Positions 45,247 through 53,674 of a stretch of 64,000 nt of DNA are shown here, piece after piece; positions within the stretch are counted from its first letter, which is position 1, and every line of letters begins with the position of its first letter. A model generated the notes under the pieces. It made no database searches and had not been told where the DNA came from. It was given only the letters and a program-made list of their open reading frames with translations. The stretch covers positions 124,001 to 188,000 of the forward strand of contig NZ_KQ954291.1 of the NCBI RefSeq assembly GCF_001519055.1, read 5' to 3'. The translations under genes were made by a program, and so were the position numbers. This stretch comes from Novosphingobium sp. Fuku2-ISO-50. GTDB lineage: Bacteria > Pseudomonadota > Alphaproteobacteria > Sphingomonadales > Sphingomonadaceae.

Positions 45247-45285
45247 AAAACCCCCGCAGGATCGGTCCTGCGGGGGTTTTTGTTT
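45247..45285 (+). terminator. rho-independent terminator of rpoBC
   Basis: A perfect 15-bp stem (AAAACCCCCGCAGGA at 45247-45261 and its complement at 45266-45280) with the stable TCGG loop, then TGTTT. Confidence 0.95.
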
Positions 45286-45295
45286 GGCTGCGGGA

Positions 45296-45341
45296 GCATT
45301 CTGCCTCCGGCGGGCAAGGGCCATTGCCCTTGCATCCCGTT
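45296..45341 (-). repeat. left copy of an inverted repeat flanking an AT-rich gene
   Basis: Read on the minus strand it begins TTAACGGGATGCAAGGGC and ends CCGGAGGCAGAATGC; it matches 46362-46411 except for one missing base and a four-base insertion. The repeat contains its own small hairpin (GCAAGGGC...GCCCTTGC), like REP elements. It belongs to the 314-base gene-free stretch 45283-45596, which also has a dyad at 45353-45388 (TTTGCGC..GCGCAAA). Confidence 0.85.
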
Positions 45342-45464
45342 AACTGGCTTCGTTTGCGCGCCAGGCCGGCCTTGCGTCCTGGCGCAAAGCGGCAATACAG
45401 TCTCCCGACGCAACCTCTGACGCGCCCTGCCGGCTGCGCGTCGATCCAGAGTCTTGCGGAATAC

Positions 45465-45480
45465 CGCGTTTGCAAACGCG
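45465..45480. other. 16-bp perfect palindrome
   Basis: CGCGTTTGCAAACGCG reads the same on both strands. It lies 117 bases from the 3' end of the AT-rich gene inside the repeat-bounded segment. It could be a protein binding site; no role is known. Confidence 0.6.
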
Positions 45481-45596
45481 CATTCTGGTCAAATGGCAAC
45501 TTGCGCCCCAAAAAACGTCATTCGGGACGCGGTTGCCCGAATTCCTGCCATGCGCACAATATTGGTATATGCCGAAAGATGAGGCGAATGATGTTT

Positions 45597-46190
45597 TTAG
45601 TGCTGAGCAATAAGCGCGAACTGGATGGCTTTCAAAATAATCACAGCGACGAAAATGAGGCCCACTTTCCAGCCAATGTTTCCGATTTTAGCTGATCCAA
45701 TTTCACCTGAGCCAGCCAATTTCCCATCCCTAGCATTCAGAATAATTTTCAGCATCTCCTCTGAATCTAAACGATAGTCCACTGGTGAGAAAATGAGCTT
45801 ACTTCTTGCCCCAAGCACATCCATCCCAAGGCGCGCTCGACCGAGATCATCTCCCGTCAGAAAAGGCTGTCCCAGTTGTGACCAATTATACGTCCGCATA
45901 AAAAATCCCAGTTTTTTAAACCGGATTTCATCTGCTGAGACTGCAATCTGTGAGGGAAAGATAACTCCCAAAACTGCAATGGTCATTGCCCCGACTATGA
46001 TTATCGCGACGAGAAAACTGAATATTCCTATGACGCTCATGCTTCCTTCTGCCGTCGCCGAAGGCAAAATGTATATCGTGACGTAAAACAAGCAAGCAGC
46101 GACCAACCCGAACGGAGCCAATATAAGCGCGCCGATAACCGCTTTCGCTCGCGTTGCCTGAAAATACAGGGAGGGTATTTCTCTAATCAT
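45597..46190 (-). CDS. AT-rich gene for a small membrane protein of unknown function
   Basis: Not recognised. A 197-residue product with two membrane segments near the N-terminus (AVIGALILAPFGLVAACLFYV and a Ile/Val-rich one at about 50-75), a soluble middle (about 78-170, with SADEIRFKKLGFFMRTYNW resembling membrane PH-like domains), and a third membrane segment at the end (VGLIFVAVIILKAIQFALI). Base composition is visibly more AT-rich and codon use less GC-biased than all neighbours, a sign of transfer. Inverted repeats flank it (45296, 46362). No good ribosome binding site precedes ATG 46190. Confidence 0.75.
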   Translation of the reverse strand: MIREIPSLYFQATRAKAVIGALILAPFGLVAACLFYVTIYILPSATAEGSMSVIGIFSFLVAIIIVGAMTIAVLGVIFPSQIAVSADEIRFKKLGFFMRTYNWSQLGQPFLTGDDLGRARLGMDVLGARSKLIFSPVDYRLDSEEMLKIILNARDGKLAGSGEIGSAKIGNIGWKVGLIFVAVIILKAIQFALIAQH

Positions 46191-46361
46191 ATCGCTTGAT
46201 TAGCGGAGAAAACTTAACATTCCGAAAACGCCCAATCAAACCTCGCTGATGCGGCTCTATTGATAGGAAAGTTAGCCAATCGCCGCCAAGACCGGAATGT
46301 CTGCTTTCCTCCAATTCCTGCCAGTCGGGCAGTGCGTTTGCGCAGGATACCAACGCCAAGA

Positions 46362-46411
46362 TAACGGGATGCAAGGGCATGGCCCTTGCCCGCCGGAGGC
46401 ACCAAGAATGC
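46362..46411 (+). repeat. right copy of the inverted repeat
   Basis: TAACGGGATGCAAGGGC-ATGGCCCTTGCCCGCCGGAGGCA followed by CCAAGAATGC, the inverse of 45296-45341. It falls in the 314-base gene-free stretch 46191-46504, between the AT-rich gene's start and the end of glpX. Confidence 0.85.
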
Positions 46412-46463
46412 CCGCCGGAAGCAAAACCAAGCCCGCCGCAGGCAAACAAAAACACCCGCCGAA
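46388..46463 (+). repeat. four imperfect 21-23-bp tandem units
   Basis: (G/A)CCCGCCG followed by an A-rich stretch recurs at 46388, 46410, 46431 and 46454. The last unit forms the left arm of the glpX terminator, and the first overlaps the inverted repeat. Confidence 0.75.
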
Positions 46464-46480
46464 ACCAGTCCGGCGGGTGT
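46445..46480 (-). terminator. rho-independent terminator of glpX
   Basis: ACACCCGCCG (46452-46461) and CGGCGGGTGT (46471-46480) form a 10-bp stem; leftward it is followed by TTTTTGTTTG, the U-tract. It lies 24 bases beyond the glpX stop. Confidence 0.9.
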
Positions 46481-46504
46481 CTTGTCATTCGTGATCTGGC
46501 GTGA

Positions 46505-47500
46505 TCAGCCCTTGGGGCGGCGGTGTTCGCCCTTGACCCAGCGCACGGTGCCCGAGCTTGCGCGCATGACGACGCTTTCGGTGGTCAGCATGCCCGATTT
46601 GTGACGCTTGACGCCCGCGAGCAGCGAGCCGTCGGTGACGCCGGTCGCAGCGAAGATGCAATCGCCCTTGGCCAGTTCGGTCAGGTCGTATTGCTTGTTG
46701 AGGTCTGTGATGCCCCACTTCTTGGCGCGGGCGCGTTCGTCATCGTTGCGGAAGACGAGGCGGCCCTTGAACTGGCCGCCGACGCAGCGCAGCGCGGCTG
46801 CTGCGAGCACGCCTTCGGGGGCGCCGCCCTGGCCGATGTACATGTCGATGCCGGTTTCTTCATCGGTGGTGGCGATGACGCCGGCAACGTCGCCGTCGGA
46901 AATCAGCATGATGCCGCAACCCAGCCCGCGCAGTTCGGTGATGATGTCGTCGTGGCGAGTCCGGTCGAGCACGCAGACGGTGATCTCGCCCGGCTCCACG
47001 CCCTTGGCGGCGGCCACGGCCTTGACGTTTTCGGTGACCGATTTGTCGAGATCGATGATCCCTGCCGGATAGCCCGGCCCGACCGCGATCTTGTCCATAT
47101 AGACGTCGGGTGCATTGAGCAGCCCGCCTTCTTCGGCAACGGCGAGCACGGCGAGCGCGTTGGGACCGGCCTTGGCGGTGATCGTGGTGCCTTCGAGCGG
47201 GTCGAGCGCGATGTCGATCTTGGGGCCCTTGCCGGGCGCCAGGCCGACCTTTTCGCCGATGAACAGCATCGGCGCTTCGTCGCGTTCGCCTTCGCCGATC
47301 ACCACGGTGCCGTCCATGTACAGCTCGTTGAGCGCGGCGCGCATGGCTTCGACGGCGGCGTGGTCGGCTGCCTTTTCATCGCCGCGCCCGATCAACTTTG
47401 CCGCGCCGATCGCTGCCGCTTCGGTTACGCGCACCATTTCGAGCACGAGCACACGGTCAAGAACCTTGGATGGGGCGGGTTGTGCAATGGGTTGGGTCAC
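46505..47500 (-). CDS. glpX: class II fructose-1,6-bisphosphatase
   Basis: Gluconeogenic phosphatase of 331 residues. Signatures: LVLEMVRVTEAAAIGAAKL, GEGERDEAPMLFIGE, the metal-binding ALDPLEGTTITA, and GQGGAPEGVLAAAAL. The GTG at 47500 is chosen because AGGGA lies nine bases upstream and the protein then starts just before the conserved helix; the frame runs on far upstream but without homology. Its promoter must lie within 67 bases of the divergent secreted-protein gene or inside it. Confidence 0.95.
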   Translation of the reverse strand: MTQPIAQPAPSKVLDRVLVLEMVRVTEAAAIGAAKLIGRGDEKAADHAAVEAMRAALNELYMDGTVVIGEGERDEAPMLFIGEKVGLAPGKGPKIDIALDPLEGTTITAKAGPNALAVLAVAEEGGLLNAPDVYMDKIAVGPGYPAGIIDLDKSVTENVKAVAAAKGVEPGEITVCVLDRTRHDDIITELRGLGCGIMLISDGDVAGVIATTDEETGIDMYIGQGGAPEGVLAAAALRCVGGQFKGRLVFRNDDERARAKKWGITDLNKQYDLTELAKGDCIFAATGVTDGSLLAGVKRHKSGMLTTESVVMRASSGTVRWVKGEHRRPKG

Positions 47501-47567
47501 GGTAGTTCCCTGTCGAGGTGGGCGTGGAAGATGGTAGTGCAGACGTATGCACTGCCCTAGACTGAGG

Positions 47568-48095
47568 ATGACGGTTTTGTCGAGAGTGACGCACGTCCTT
47601 TGTGTTGCGTCGTTGCTGGTCTGTCCGGTGGCGAATGCCCAAGCACAATCAAGCGGGACGCAGCAAAACGTGTCCCAATCAACCGCACCGTCAAACGCAA
47701 AGACGCCGTCGCTGCCTGTAAACGCCGACGATGACAGTTCCAAGGACGAGCCCAATCTGGCCGAACGCTTGCTGGTGTCTCCGCGCGAGCCGCGCTGCGC
47801 GGACGAAGGCGTCGTCGCCGGGATTACCGTCTGCGGCAAGAAGAAGGACAATACCAAGGATCGCCTGCCGATTCCGGGCGAATTGCAAGCGGCCACAGCG
47901 CTGGGCGACGGGTTGCCCCGCGCGCCCGACGTCATGTCCAACCGGATCACCGGCCACAGCATCAAATTTGGCAGTTGCTTCCTCGGCGGGTGCCCGCCCG
48001 GGATGCTGCCGAACATCGATTTCCGCGGGCTCCCTGCGGCGCCCGATGGCTCCGATGCAGACCGGGTCGGCAAGGGCGAAATTCGCGGCAATTGA
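47568..48095 (+). CDS. secreted protein of unknown function
   Basis: Not recognised. A 175-residue product with signal peptide (VTHVLCVASLLVCPVANAQA), a Ser/Asp-rich linker, then a cysteine-bearing region: PREPRCADEGVVAGITVC, GKKKDNTKDRLPIPGELQ, and FGSCFLGGCPPG near the end. The ITVC-GKK-...-RLPIP stretch resembles ITVC-ARK-...-RFRIP in the protein at 7244, suggesting a shared family. GAGG abuts ATG 47568. It lies alone on the plus strand between glpX and hom and meets hom tail to tail 24 bases later. Confidence 0.8.
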   Translation: MTVLSRVTHVLCVASLLVCPVANAQAQSSGTQQNVSQSTAPSNAKTPSLPVNADDDSSKDEPNLAERLLVSPREPRCADEGVVAGITVCGKKKDNTKDRLPIPGELQAATALGDGLPRAPDVMSNRITGHSIKFGSCFLGGCPPGMLPNIDFRGLPAAPDGSDADRVGKGEIRGN

Positions 48096-48119
48096 CTATT
48101 GCCGCGAACGGCTTCGCGC

Positions 48120-49436
48120 TTATTCTTGCAGGATATGCATTACCAGCGGCGCTTCGGCGAGGCTGGGCGATCCGTCGAGCAGGCGCAGCGCCTCGGCAAT
48201 CGCGCTTTCGGGGCCATGATGCGTGACCAGCGAGACCAGGGCGCGGTCTTCGCCGCCGACTTCGACGCGGCCCTTCTGGATCAGGCTTTCGATCGAAACC
48301 CCGGCATCGCGCATGGCCGCCGCGATTTCGGCGAGCGTGCCGGGGCGGTCGGCGACGGTGAAGCGCAGATAGGCCTTGCCGGTGCGATGCCCGCTGTCGG
48401 CGCGGGTCGCCTGGTCAAGCTCCGCAGCGGGGATCGAGAACGGCGCACCGATGTCGCCGCGCGCGATGTCGATCAGATCGGCGACGACCGCGCTCGCGGT
48501 CGGCCCGTCGCCCGCGCCCGCGCCCTGAAACAGCAGGCGGCCGACGAAATCGCCTTCGGACACGACCGCATTGGTCGCGCCGTCGACATGCGCCAGCGGA
48601 TGATCGCGATGGACGAGATGGGGATGCACGCGCTGAAACAGGCGGCGTTTGCCATCGGGGCCGGTTTCGACATCGGCCAGCCCGATCAGGCGGATGTAAT
48701 AGCCCAATGCGTCGGCCTGCGCGATGTCGGCGGCCAGCACGCGACGGATGCCCGTGATCGCCACCCCGCCGAAATCGATCGCCGTGCCGAACGCGATCGA
48801 TGACAGGATCGACAGTTTGTGCGCGGCATCGACCCCGTCGATGTCAAAGCTCGGATCGGATTCGGCAAAGCCCTTGGCCTGCGCTTCGGACAGGACATCG
48901 GCGAAGTCGCGGCCGGTGTCTTCCATTGTCGACAGGATGTAATTGCAGGTGCCGTTGAGGATACCGTAGACGCGGTGGATATGGTTGGCCGCCGCGCCTT
49001 CCTTCAGCCCCTTGATCACCGGGATGCCGCCGGCCACTGCCGCTTCGAACTTCAGCGCGGAGTGTGCCGCCTCTGCCCGTTTGGCCAGTTCGATCCCGTG
49101 GTGGGCGATCATGGCCTTGTTTGCAGTGACAAGCGCTTTGCCCGCTTCGAATGTCGTGCGCGCCAATGCCAGCGCGGGCCCATCGGCGCCGCCGACAAGT
49201 TCGACCACGACATCGACATCGCCGCGTTCGCCCAGGATCACCATATCGTCTTCCCAGGCATAACGGCTTGCGTCAAAGCCGCGATTCTTCCAGCGGTTGC
49301 GGGCGCTGATCGCGGTGATCACGATCGGCCGACCGGCGCGGCGGGCAATCAGGTCCGCATTGGCCTCGATCAGGCGGACCACTCCACCACCAACAGTACC
49401 GAGGCCGGCCAGCGCGATGCGCAAAGGTTCGCTCAT
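48120..49436 (-). CDS. hom: homoserine dehydrogenase
   Basis: NAD(P)H-dependent step to homoserine for Thr, Met and Ile. The 438-residue protein has the Rossmann motif GLGTVGGGVVRL (residues 11-22), the catalytic region KFEAAVAGGIPVIKGL and NGTCNYILSTM, and a C-terminal ACT domain (about 355-438, from VADRPGTLAEIAAAM) for Thr feedback. GAGGATAAC precedes the ATG. Confidence 0.97.
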   Translation of the reverse strand: MSEPLRIALAGLGTVGGGVVRLIEANADLIARRAGRPIVITAISARNRWKNRGFDASRYAWEDDMVILGERGDVDVVVELVGGADGPALALARTTFEAGKALVTANKAMIAHHGIELAKRAEAAHSALKFEAAVAGGIPVIKGLKEGAAANHIHRVYGILNGTCNYILSTMEDTGRDFADVLSEAQAKGFAESDPSFDIDGVDAAHKLSILSSIAFGTAIDFGGVAITGIRRVLAADIAQADALGYYIRLIGLADVETGPDGKRRLFQRVHPHLVHRDHPLAHVDGATNAVVSEGDFVGRLLFQGAGAGDGPTASAVVADLIDIARGDIGAPFSIPAAELDQATRADSGHRTGKAYLRFTVADRPGTLAEIAAAMRDAGVSIESLIQKGRVEVGGEDRALVSLVTHHGPESAIAEALRLLDGSPSLAEAPLVMHILQE

Positions 49437-49450
49437 GTTATCCTCAATTG

Positions 49451-49494
49451 GGCGCGCCTGTCAGCGCGCCTCGCCAAGGGCGGCTGCCGCCCTT
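49451..49494. other. two adjacent hairpins between the secreted-protein gene and hom
   Basis: GGCGCGC/GCGCGCC (49451-49457, 49464-49470) and AAGGGCGG/CCGCCCTT (49476-49483, 49487-49494) form two compact stems. They could terminate the gene ending at 49591 or shape the hom leader; neither has a U-tract. Confidence 0.45.
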
Positions 49495-49590
49495 TACCGG
49501 TGGCGAGCCTTAAAGCATGAGGCGAGGAAACGGGAACCGGTTTTTTGCGCCGAAACGGTCTGCCGCGGACCGGTGCGGGCTTTCCCGCAC

Positions 49591-50520
49591 TCAGGGACCG
49601 GGGCGATTGCGCCGGCAGGGGCCGAGCTCTTGCTGCACCAGCGCGTAGTCCTCGGTGGCAATCCGCTTGTCGGCATCGGTCGATGAAATCGCCGCCTTGT
49701 CGGGAATGGTGATCGGCAGCGAACACGCCAGCCGATACCAGGCCAGCGTTTCGGGGCGCGGCGGCTGGGCGGCCTGATCGACGATTTCGCTGAAGCTGAC
49801 GCCCCAGCGTGCCGCCTCGCCCGGACGGCGCACGACCGAGATCGACACCGGCTTGGCATTATCGGTGGCAAAGAAGAACTGCGTCTCGCCTTCGCCGACC
49901 AGATTGCCGGGAACGTGCAGGGCTTCGCGCAAGCCGATGATTCGCGGCGGCGCATCGGGGCTGACCAGCTCGGTCAGGATCGCGCGGGTCCGTGTTTCGA
50001 GATCCGCGCTCCATGCAAGCATCGTGTCCGCAGCGGTCAGTTGCAGTTCGCCGGGCTTGCCGGGCACGACGTTGCCAAAAAGCAACACCTGTGACTTGTT
50101 GAGCTTTGGCACCTTGCCATTTGCATCAAGTCGGACGTCGGCAAGGAAGCGGAGTGATTCGCCAAGCGCGGGCCCGAACAGCAGCGCGGAGGTATCCGCT
50201 TCGATATAAAGGCGGACAAATCCCGGTGCGAGACCCGGTGACTCTTCCGGTTTCAGCTTGCTTTGGCGGTGGATCACGGCCTTGGCCACGACCGGGCTGG
50301 CAAGCGCCAGATCGACCATGTCGGCATAAGTTTGGCCCCCGGTTTCGCCCATCGGGCCGGGTGCCGCAACGGGTGCCGCAGGCATGCTCTGCAAAGCCGC
50401 AGAAGGCGCGGAATCCGTGACATTTTGTGCGATCGCAGCATGTGCATGAGCCGCCGCGAACAGGGTCAGCACAAGCCTTGATGCAGCTGTGGCAAAGGGG
50501 CGGCAAAGGGGCGTGGGCAT
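49591..50520 (-). CDS. exported protein of unknown function
   Basis: Not recognised. A 309-residue product with an N-terminal signal (ATAASRLVLTLFAAAHAHAAIA), a Pro/Ala linker (35-60) and a folded part from ADMVDLALASPVVAKAVIHR onward, including GFVRLYIEADTSALLFG, PGELQLTAADTMLAWS and a C-terminal segment with two cysteines. AGGA is seven bases before ATG 50520; a TTG at 50526 is the alternative. It is followed by hairpins and then hom. Confidence 0.8.
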   Translation of the reverse strand: MPTPLCRPFATAASRLVLTLFAAAHAHAAIAQNVTDSAPSAALQSMPAAPVAAPGPMGETGGQTYADMVDLALASPVVAKAVIHRQSKLKPEESPGLAPGFVRLYIEADTSALLFGPALGESLRFLADVRLDANGKVPKLNKSQVLLFGNVVPGKPGELQLTAADTMLAWSADLETRTRAILTELVSPDAPPRIIGLREALHVPGNLVGEGETQFFFATDNAKPVSISVVRRPGEAARWGVSFSEIVDQAAQPPRPETLAWYRLACSLPITIPDKAAISSTDADKRIATEDYALVQQELGPCRRNRPGP

Positions 50521-50870
50521 GGGCAATCCTGATGGCGAATCGGGCCTCGCGACAGCCCCGCAAGGCGTGTCATGAAGGCGATCACAGGTGAATCAGATGT
50601 GAACCGATAAAGCAATTGCGCGCCCATGCCTTCGGCGTTAAAGCTTGGCCCAGATCGGGCAAACCATAAACCAATGCTCGACAAATGCCGCCGCCGGGCT
50701 CCCTTGTGCCCGATGTCGGTGGACCGGGTTGCCGGCAGGGTGGAATGATATCGCTGGATTGGCCAAGCGTGCGGGACGGTGATTTCGCACGTGGCTCCGT
50801 CTTGGGCTTTTGCGTGGGGGTATCTCTCTGCGCCGGGGTTCTTGGGGAAGATCAGGAGTAAAGTAGCTGA
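50521..50870. other. gene-free region before the tonB operon
   Basis: About 350 bases with no credible gene on either strand. It lies between divergent genes and must hold both promoters. I found no convincing -35/-10 pair, Fur box or terminator. Confidence 0.55.
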
Positions 50871-51533
50871 ATGGCTTACGCTGACCAACAGATGAGCGGT
50901 AACAAGATCACCGCGCTCATCATCGTTGCTCTTCTTCATGTTGTTGTCGGCTACGCGCTGGTCACTGGCCTTGCGTACTCGGCCTTCAAGAAGATCAAGG
51001 AGGTGACAACCGCGGTCAAGATTGACCCGGATAAACCGCCGCCACCGCCGCCGCCACCGCCGCCGAAGACGGATACACCTCCGCCTCCGCCGATTGTGGC
51101 GCCGCCTCCACCTATTTCGTTTAACGCCCCGGCGCCTGCGATTCAGACCGTGACGACACCGCCGCCGCCGACTCCGGCGCCGCCGCCTGCTGTCGCTGTG
51201 CCTGCGCCGCCTGCGCCGCCGCCTCCGCGCTTTACGCCGAAGGGGGCTGCTCCGAAGGGACGTCCGGGCGAATGGGCTTCGGATAACGATTACCCAACGC
51301 GTGCTCTGCAGCTTGGCCAGGAAGGCGTTACCGGCTTCCACCTGAGCGTTGGCACCGACGGGAAAGTCACGAACTGCGAAATCACCAAGTCCAGCGGCAG
51401 CGCCGAGCTGGACAAGACAACCTGCGACCTGATGCGGCGCCGCGCGCGCTTTACTCCGGCCTCGGATGGTGATGGAAACCCGACCACGGGCAGCTATACC
51501 AGTTCGGTCCGCTGGCAGATTCCGAAGGATTGA
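50871..51533 (+). CDS. tonB: energy transducer TonB
   Basis: Carries proton-motive energy from the inner membrane to outer-membrane receptors. The 220-residue protein has a short cytoplasmic tail, one membrane helix (ITALIIVALLHVVVGYALV), a long Pro-rich spacer (about 52-120, PPPP runs) and a C-terminal TonB domain (about 145-220, YPTRALQLGQEGVTGFHLSV and FTPASDG) with two cysteines (NCEI, TCDL) that may pair. First of four co-directional genes tonB-exbB-exbD-exbD. Confidence 0.92.
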   Translation: MAYADQQMSGNKITALIIVALLHVVVGYALVTGLAYSAFKKIKEVTTAVKIDPDKPPPPPPPPPPKTDTPPPPPIVAPPPPISFNAPAPAIQTVTTPPPPTPAPPPAVAVPAPPAPPPPRFTPKGAAPKGRPGEWASDNDYPTRALQLGQEGVTGFHLSVGTDGKVTNCEITKSSGSAELDKTTCDLMRRRARFTPASDGDGNPTTGSYTSSVRWQIPKD

Positions 51534-51653
51534 TCGCGCACCTTGCGCGTGGTCCCCTTCGGCCCTGCCGGGCCCAGCCTATCTGAGACGTGAAGTCTCG
51601 CTATCGCCCAGATTATTACCCTTCATATTGAATTCTTGTAGAGGAAGATCGGA

Positions 51654-52412
51654 ATGCTCATTCAGACGCTCGCTGCGGCCGCGACCGGTGCTGCGCCGCA
51701 GAACAAGTTCGGCTTCGTCGAAGCTCTTCAGGCCGGCGGTTTCATTTCCTACGCGACCGTGACCATCCTTGGCATCATGTCGTTCGGCTCGTTCTTCATC
51801 CTGTTCACCAAGTTCTACGAACAGTCGAAGATCAGCGGCCAGTACAAGGCGATCGCCCCGTTCTGGCGCGCCGGCTCGCTCAAGGAAGGCGTTACGAAGC
51901 TCGACAAGAACAGCGCCTGGCGCCAGATCGTCGACGACGGCCTCCTCGCTGAAGACCAGACCACCAAGCTGGTCGACCAGACCGAAGCGCACGACTGGCT
52001 GCATGGCTCGCTCGCTCGTTCGGAAGCTTCGATCAACGCGAAGCTCGCCGGCGGCCTGCCGTTCCTCGCGACCGTCGGTGCTACGGCGCCGTTCATCGGT
52101 CTGTTCGGTACGGTGGTCGGCATCTATCGCGCCCTGATCGCGATCGGTCTCGCCGGTTCGGCTTCGATCGACAAGGTCGCGGGTCCGGTTGGTGAAGCGC
52201 TGATCATGACCGCGCTCGGTCTGCTCGTCGCAGTTCCCGCCGTTCTTGCCTACAACTTCCTGCAGGCGCGCAACAAGCGTATCGCCGAGCTGCTGACCGG
52301 GTTCAGCACCGACGTGCTCGCCAACATTGCGTCGCACGGTGCGGTGAAGCCGGTTCTCCCGGCTGCCCCCGCTGCCAAGCCGGCTGCCCCGGCTGCTGCG
52401 CCGAAGAAGTAA
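51654..52412 (+). CDS. exbB: ExbB-type proton channel subunit (MotA/TolQ/ExbB)
   Basis: Forms the pentameric stator with ExbD. A 252-residue protein with an N-terminal membrane segment (YATVTILGIMSFGSFFILF), a cytoplasmic domain, and two C-terminal membrane segments containing GGLPFLATVGATAPFIGLFGT and GEALIMTALGLLVAVPAVLAY, the family signature. It ends in an Ala/Pro/Lys tail. AGAGGAA precedes ATG 51654. Confidence 0.94.
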   Translation: MLIQTLAAAATGAAPQNKFGFVEALQAGGFISYATVTILGIMSFGSFFILFTKFYEQSKISGQYKAIAPFWRAGSLKEGVTKLDKNSAWRQIVDDGLLAEDQTTKLVDQTEAHDWLHGSLARSEASINAKLAGGLPFLATVGATAPFIGLFGTVVGIYRALIAIGLAGSASIDKVAGPVGEALIMTALGLLVAVPAVLAYNFLQARNKRIAELLTGFSTDVLANIASHGAVKPVLPAAPAAKPAAPAAAPKK

Positions 52413-52523
52413 GTTTCTACACCGGGGTCGGTCCTGTCGGGTCGACCCTGTCCGGAAACGCGCGTGGGATGCAACGGACCATCCGCCAGTTTCACGCGGG
52501 GCAACTCGGATAGGATTTAACCA

Positions 52524-53051
52524 ATGGCAATGTCTGTAGGCGGCGGCGGCGAAGAACGCCCGATGTCGGACATCAATACCACGCCGCTCGTGGACGTGAT
52601 GCTCGTGCTGCTGATCATCTTCCTCATTGCGGTGCCGGTGGCGATCCAGACCGTCGAAAAGCTGAAAGTTCCCGTCCTCAAGTCTGAAGAGACCCAGGAC
52701 AAAGTGGAAAACCTTCTGCTTGCGGTGGTTTCGACCGATACTGCCGGTCGCAGCCCCAATCAGCCGGGCTACCTCGGCTCTTCGCCGACCGGCGAGTGCC
52801 GCGTCTATATCAACAACACCACGCCGGTCGATAACAGCGAACTCTACAAGCAAGCGTTCGAGCGGCTTGATGCGATCGTGAAGCGCGAAGGCGGCGCGGC
52901 CAACATGGACCCGGAAAAAGTTCCCGAAGTCCATATCCGCGGCGACGTCCACGTTCCGTGGAAGTGCATCGCGGGGGCCATCTATAACGTGCAGGCTGCG
53001 GGTTATCCCAAGGTCGGCTTCATCTCGACCCCGGTCGATCCGAACGGTTAA
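52524..53051 (+). CDS. ExbD-type stator subunit, first copy
   Basis: A 175-residue protein with a single N-terminal membrane helix carrying the proton-path Asp (NTTPLVDVMLVLLIIFLIAV, Asp about residue 25) and a periplasmic domain. The periplasmic part is about 30 residues longer than in the second copy, with an insertion containing SPNQPGYLGSSPTGECR and a second Cys (PWKCIAGA). It follows exbB by 111 bases. Confidence 0.93.
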   Translation: MAMSVGGGGEERPMSDINTTPLVDVMLVLLIIFLIAVPVAIQTVEKLKVPVLKSEETQDKVENLLLAVVSTDTAGRSPNQPGYLGSSPTGECRVYINNTTPVDNSELYKQAFERLDAIVKREGGAANMDPEKVPEVHIRGDVHVPWKCIAGAIYNVQAAGYPKVGFISTPVDPNG

Positions 53052-53130
53052 GGCTGACGGCCATAGCGCCTGATGACCTGACCACCATCGGATCGCCTCA
53101 GCGGGATCCAGGGATCAAGGAGTACCACCC

Positions 53131-53568
53131 ATGGCAATGAGCGGCGGCAAGGACGATGGCTCGCCGATGATGGAAATGAACACGACGCCGTTGATCGACG
53201 TCATGCTCGTTCTCCTCATCATGTTCATCATCACCATCCCCGTGGCCACCCACTCGGTGAGCGTCAACCTGCCTCAGGCGACGCCCCCGACCAACAACCC
53301 GATCGTCAACCCGGTGAAGAACAAGCTGGTGTTGACGGCAGCCAACACGATCCTGTGGAATGGTTCGCCGATCACTCAGGGCAACCTCGTCTCGCTGCTT
53401 CAGGCGACCAAGGCGCTGCCCGTCGAGCCGGAACTTCAGTTCCAGCCCGAGGCTTATGCCAACTATGAGGTTGCGAACGAGATCCTCAAGATCATCACCG
53501 ATTCCAAGGTGACCAAGTTCGGGTTCGTGGGTAACGAAAACTACGCCACGTTCGGCAAGGCACAGTAA
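53131..53568 (+). CDS. ExbD-type stator subunit, second copy
   Basis: A 145-residue paralogue of the gene before it, with the same head (MAMS, NTTPLIDVMLVLLIMFIITI) but a different, cysteine-free periplasmic domain. AGGAG precedes the ATG. Two unlike ExbD proteins after one ExbB are common in TonB-rich alphaproteobacteria, where the second may be needed by only some receptors. Confidence 0.93.
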   Translation: MAMSGGKDDGSPMMEMNTTPLIDVMLVLLIMFIITIPVATHSVSVNLPQATPPTNNPIVNPVKNKLVLTAANTILWNGSPITQGNLVSLLQATKALPVEPELQFQPEAYANYEVANEILKIITDSKVTKFGFVGNENYATFGKAQ

Positions 53569-53637
53569 CAGCGCCCATGTCGAAACAGTGATCGCCGGTG
53601 CGTGTCGCAACGCACAGCGGTCCGGCGGAAGCGCCTG

Positions 53638-53673
53638 AAAGGGGGGAATGGCCGCGTGCCGTTCCCCCCTTTT
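53638..53673 (+). terminator. rho-independent terminator of the tonB-exb operon
   Basis: AAAGGGGGGAA (53638-53648) pairs with TTCCCCCCTTT (53662-53672), extended by GGC/GCC, with a T-run. It lies between the converging exbD and helicase genes and ends two bases from the helicase stop. Confidence 0.92.
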
Positions 53674-53674
53674 G

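Noticed and set aside
51020..51240. Low-complexity CCG/GCC run suggesting a repeat element
   Set aside because: It is the Pro-rich periplasmic spacer of TonB, expected in the family.
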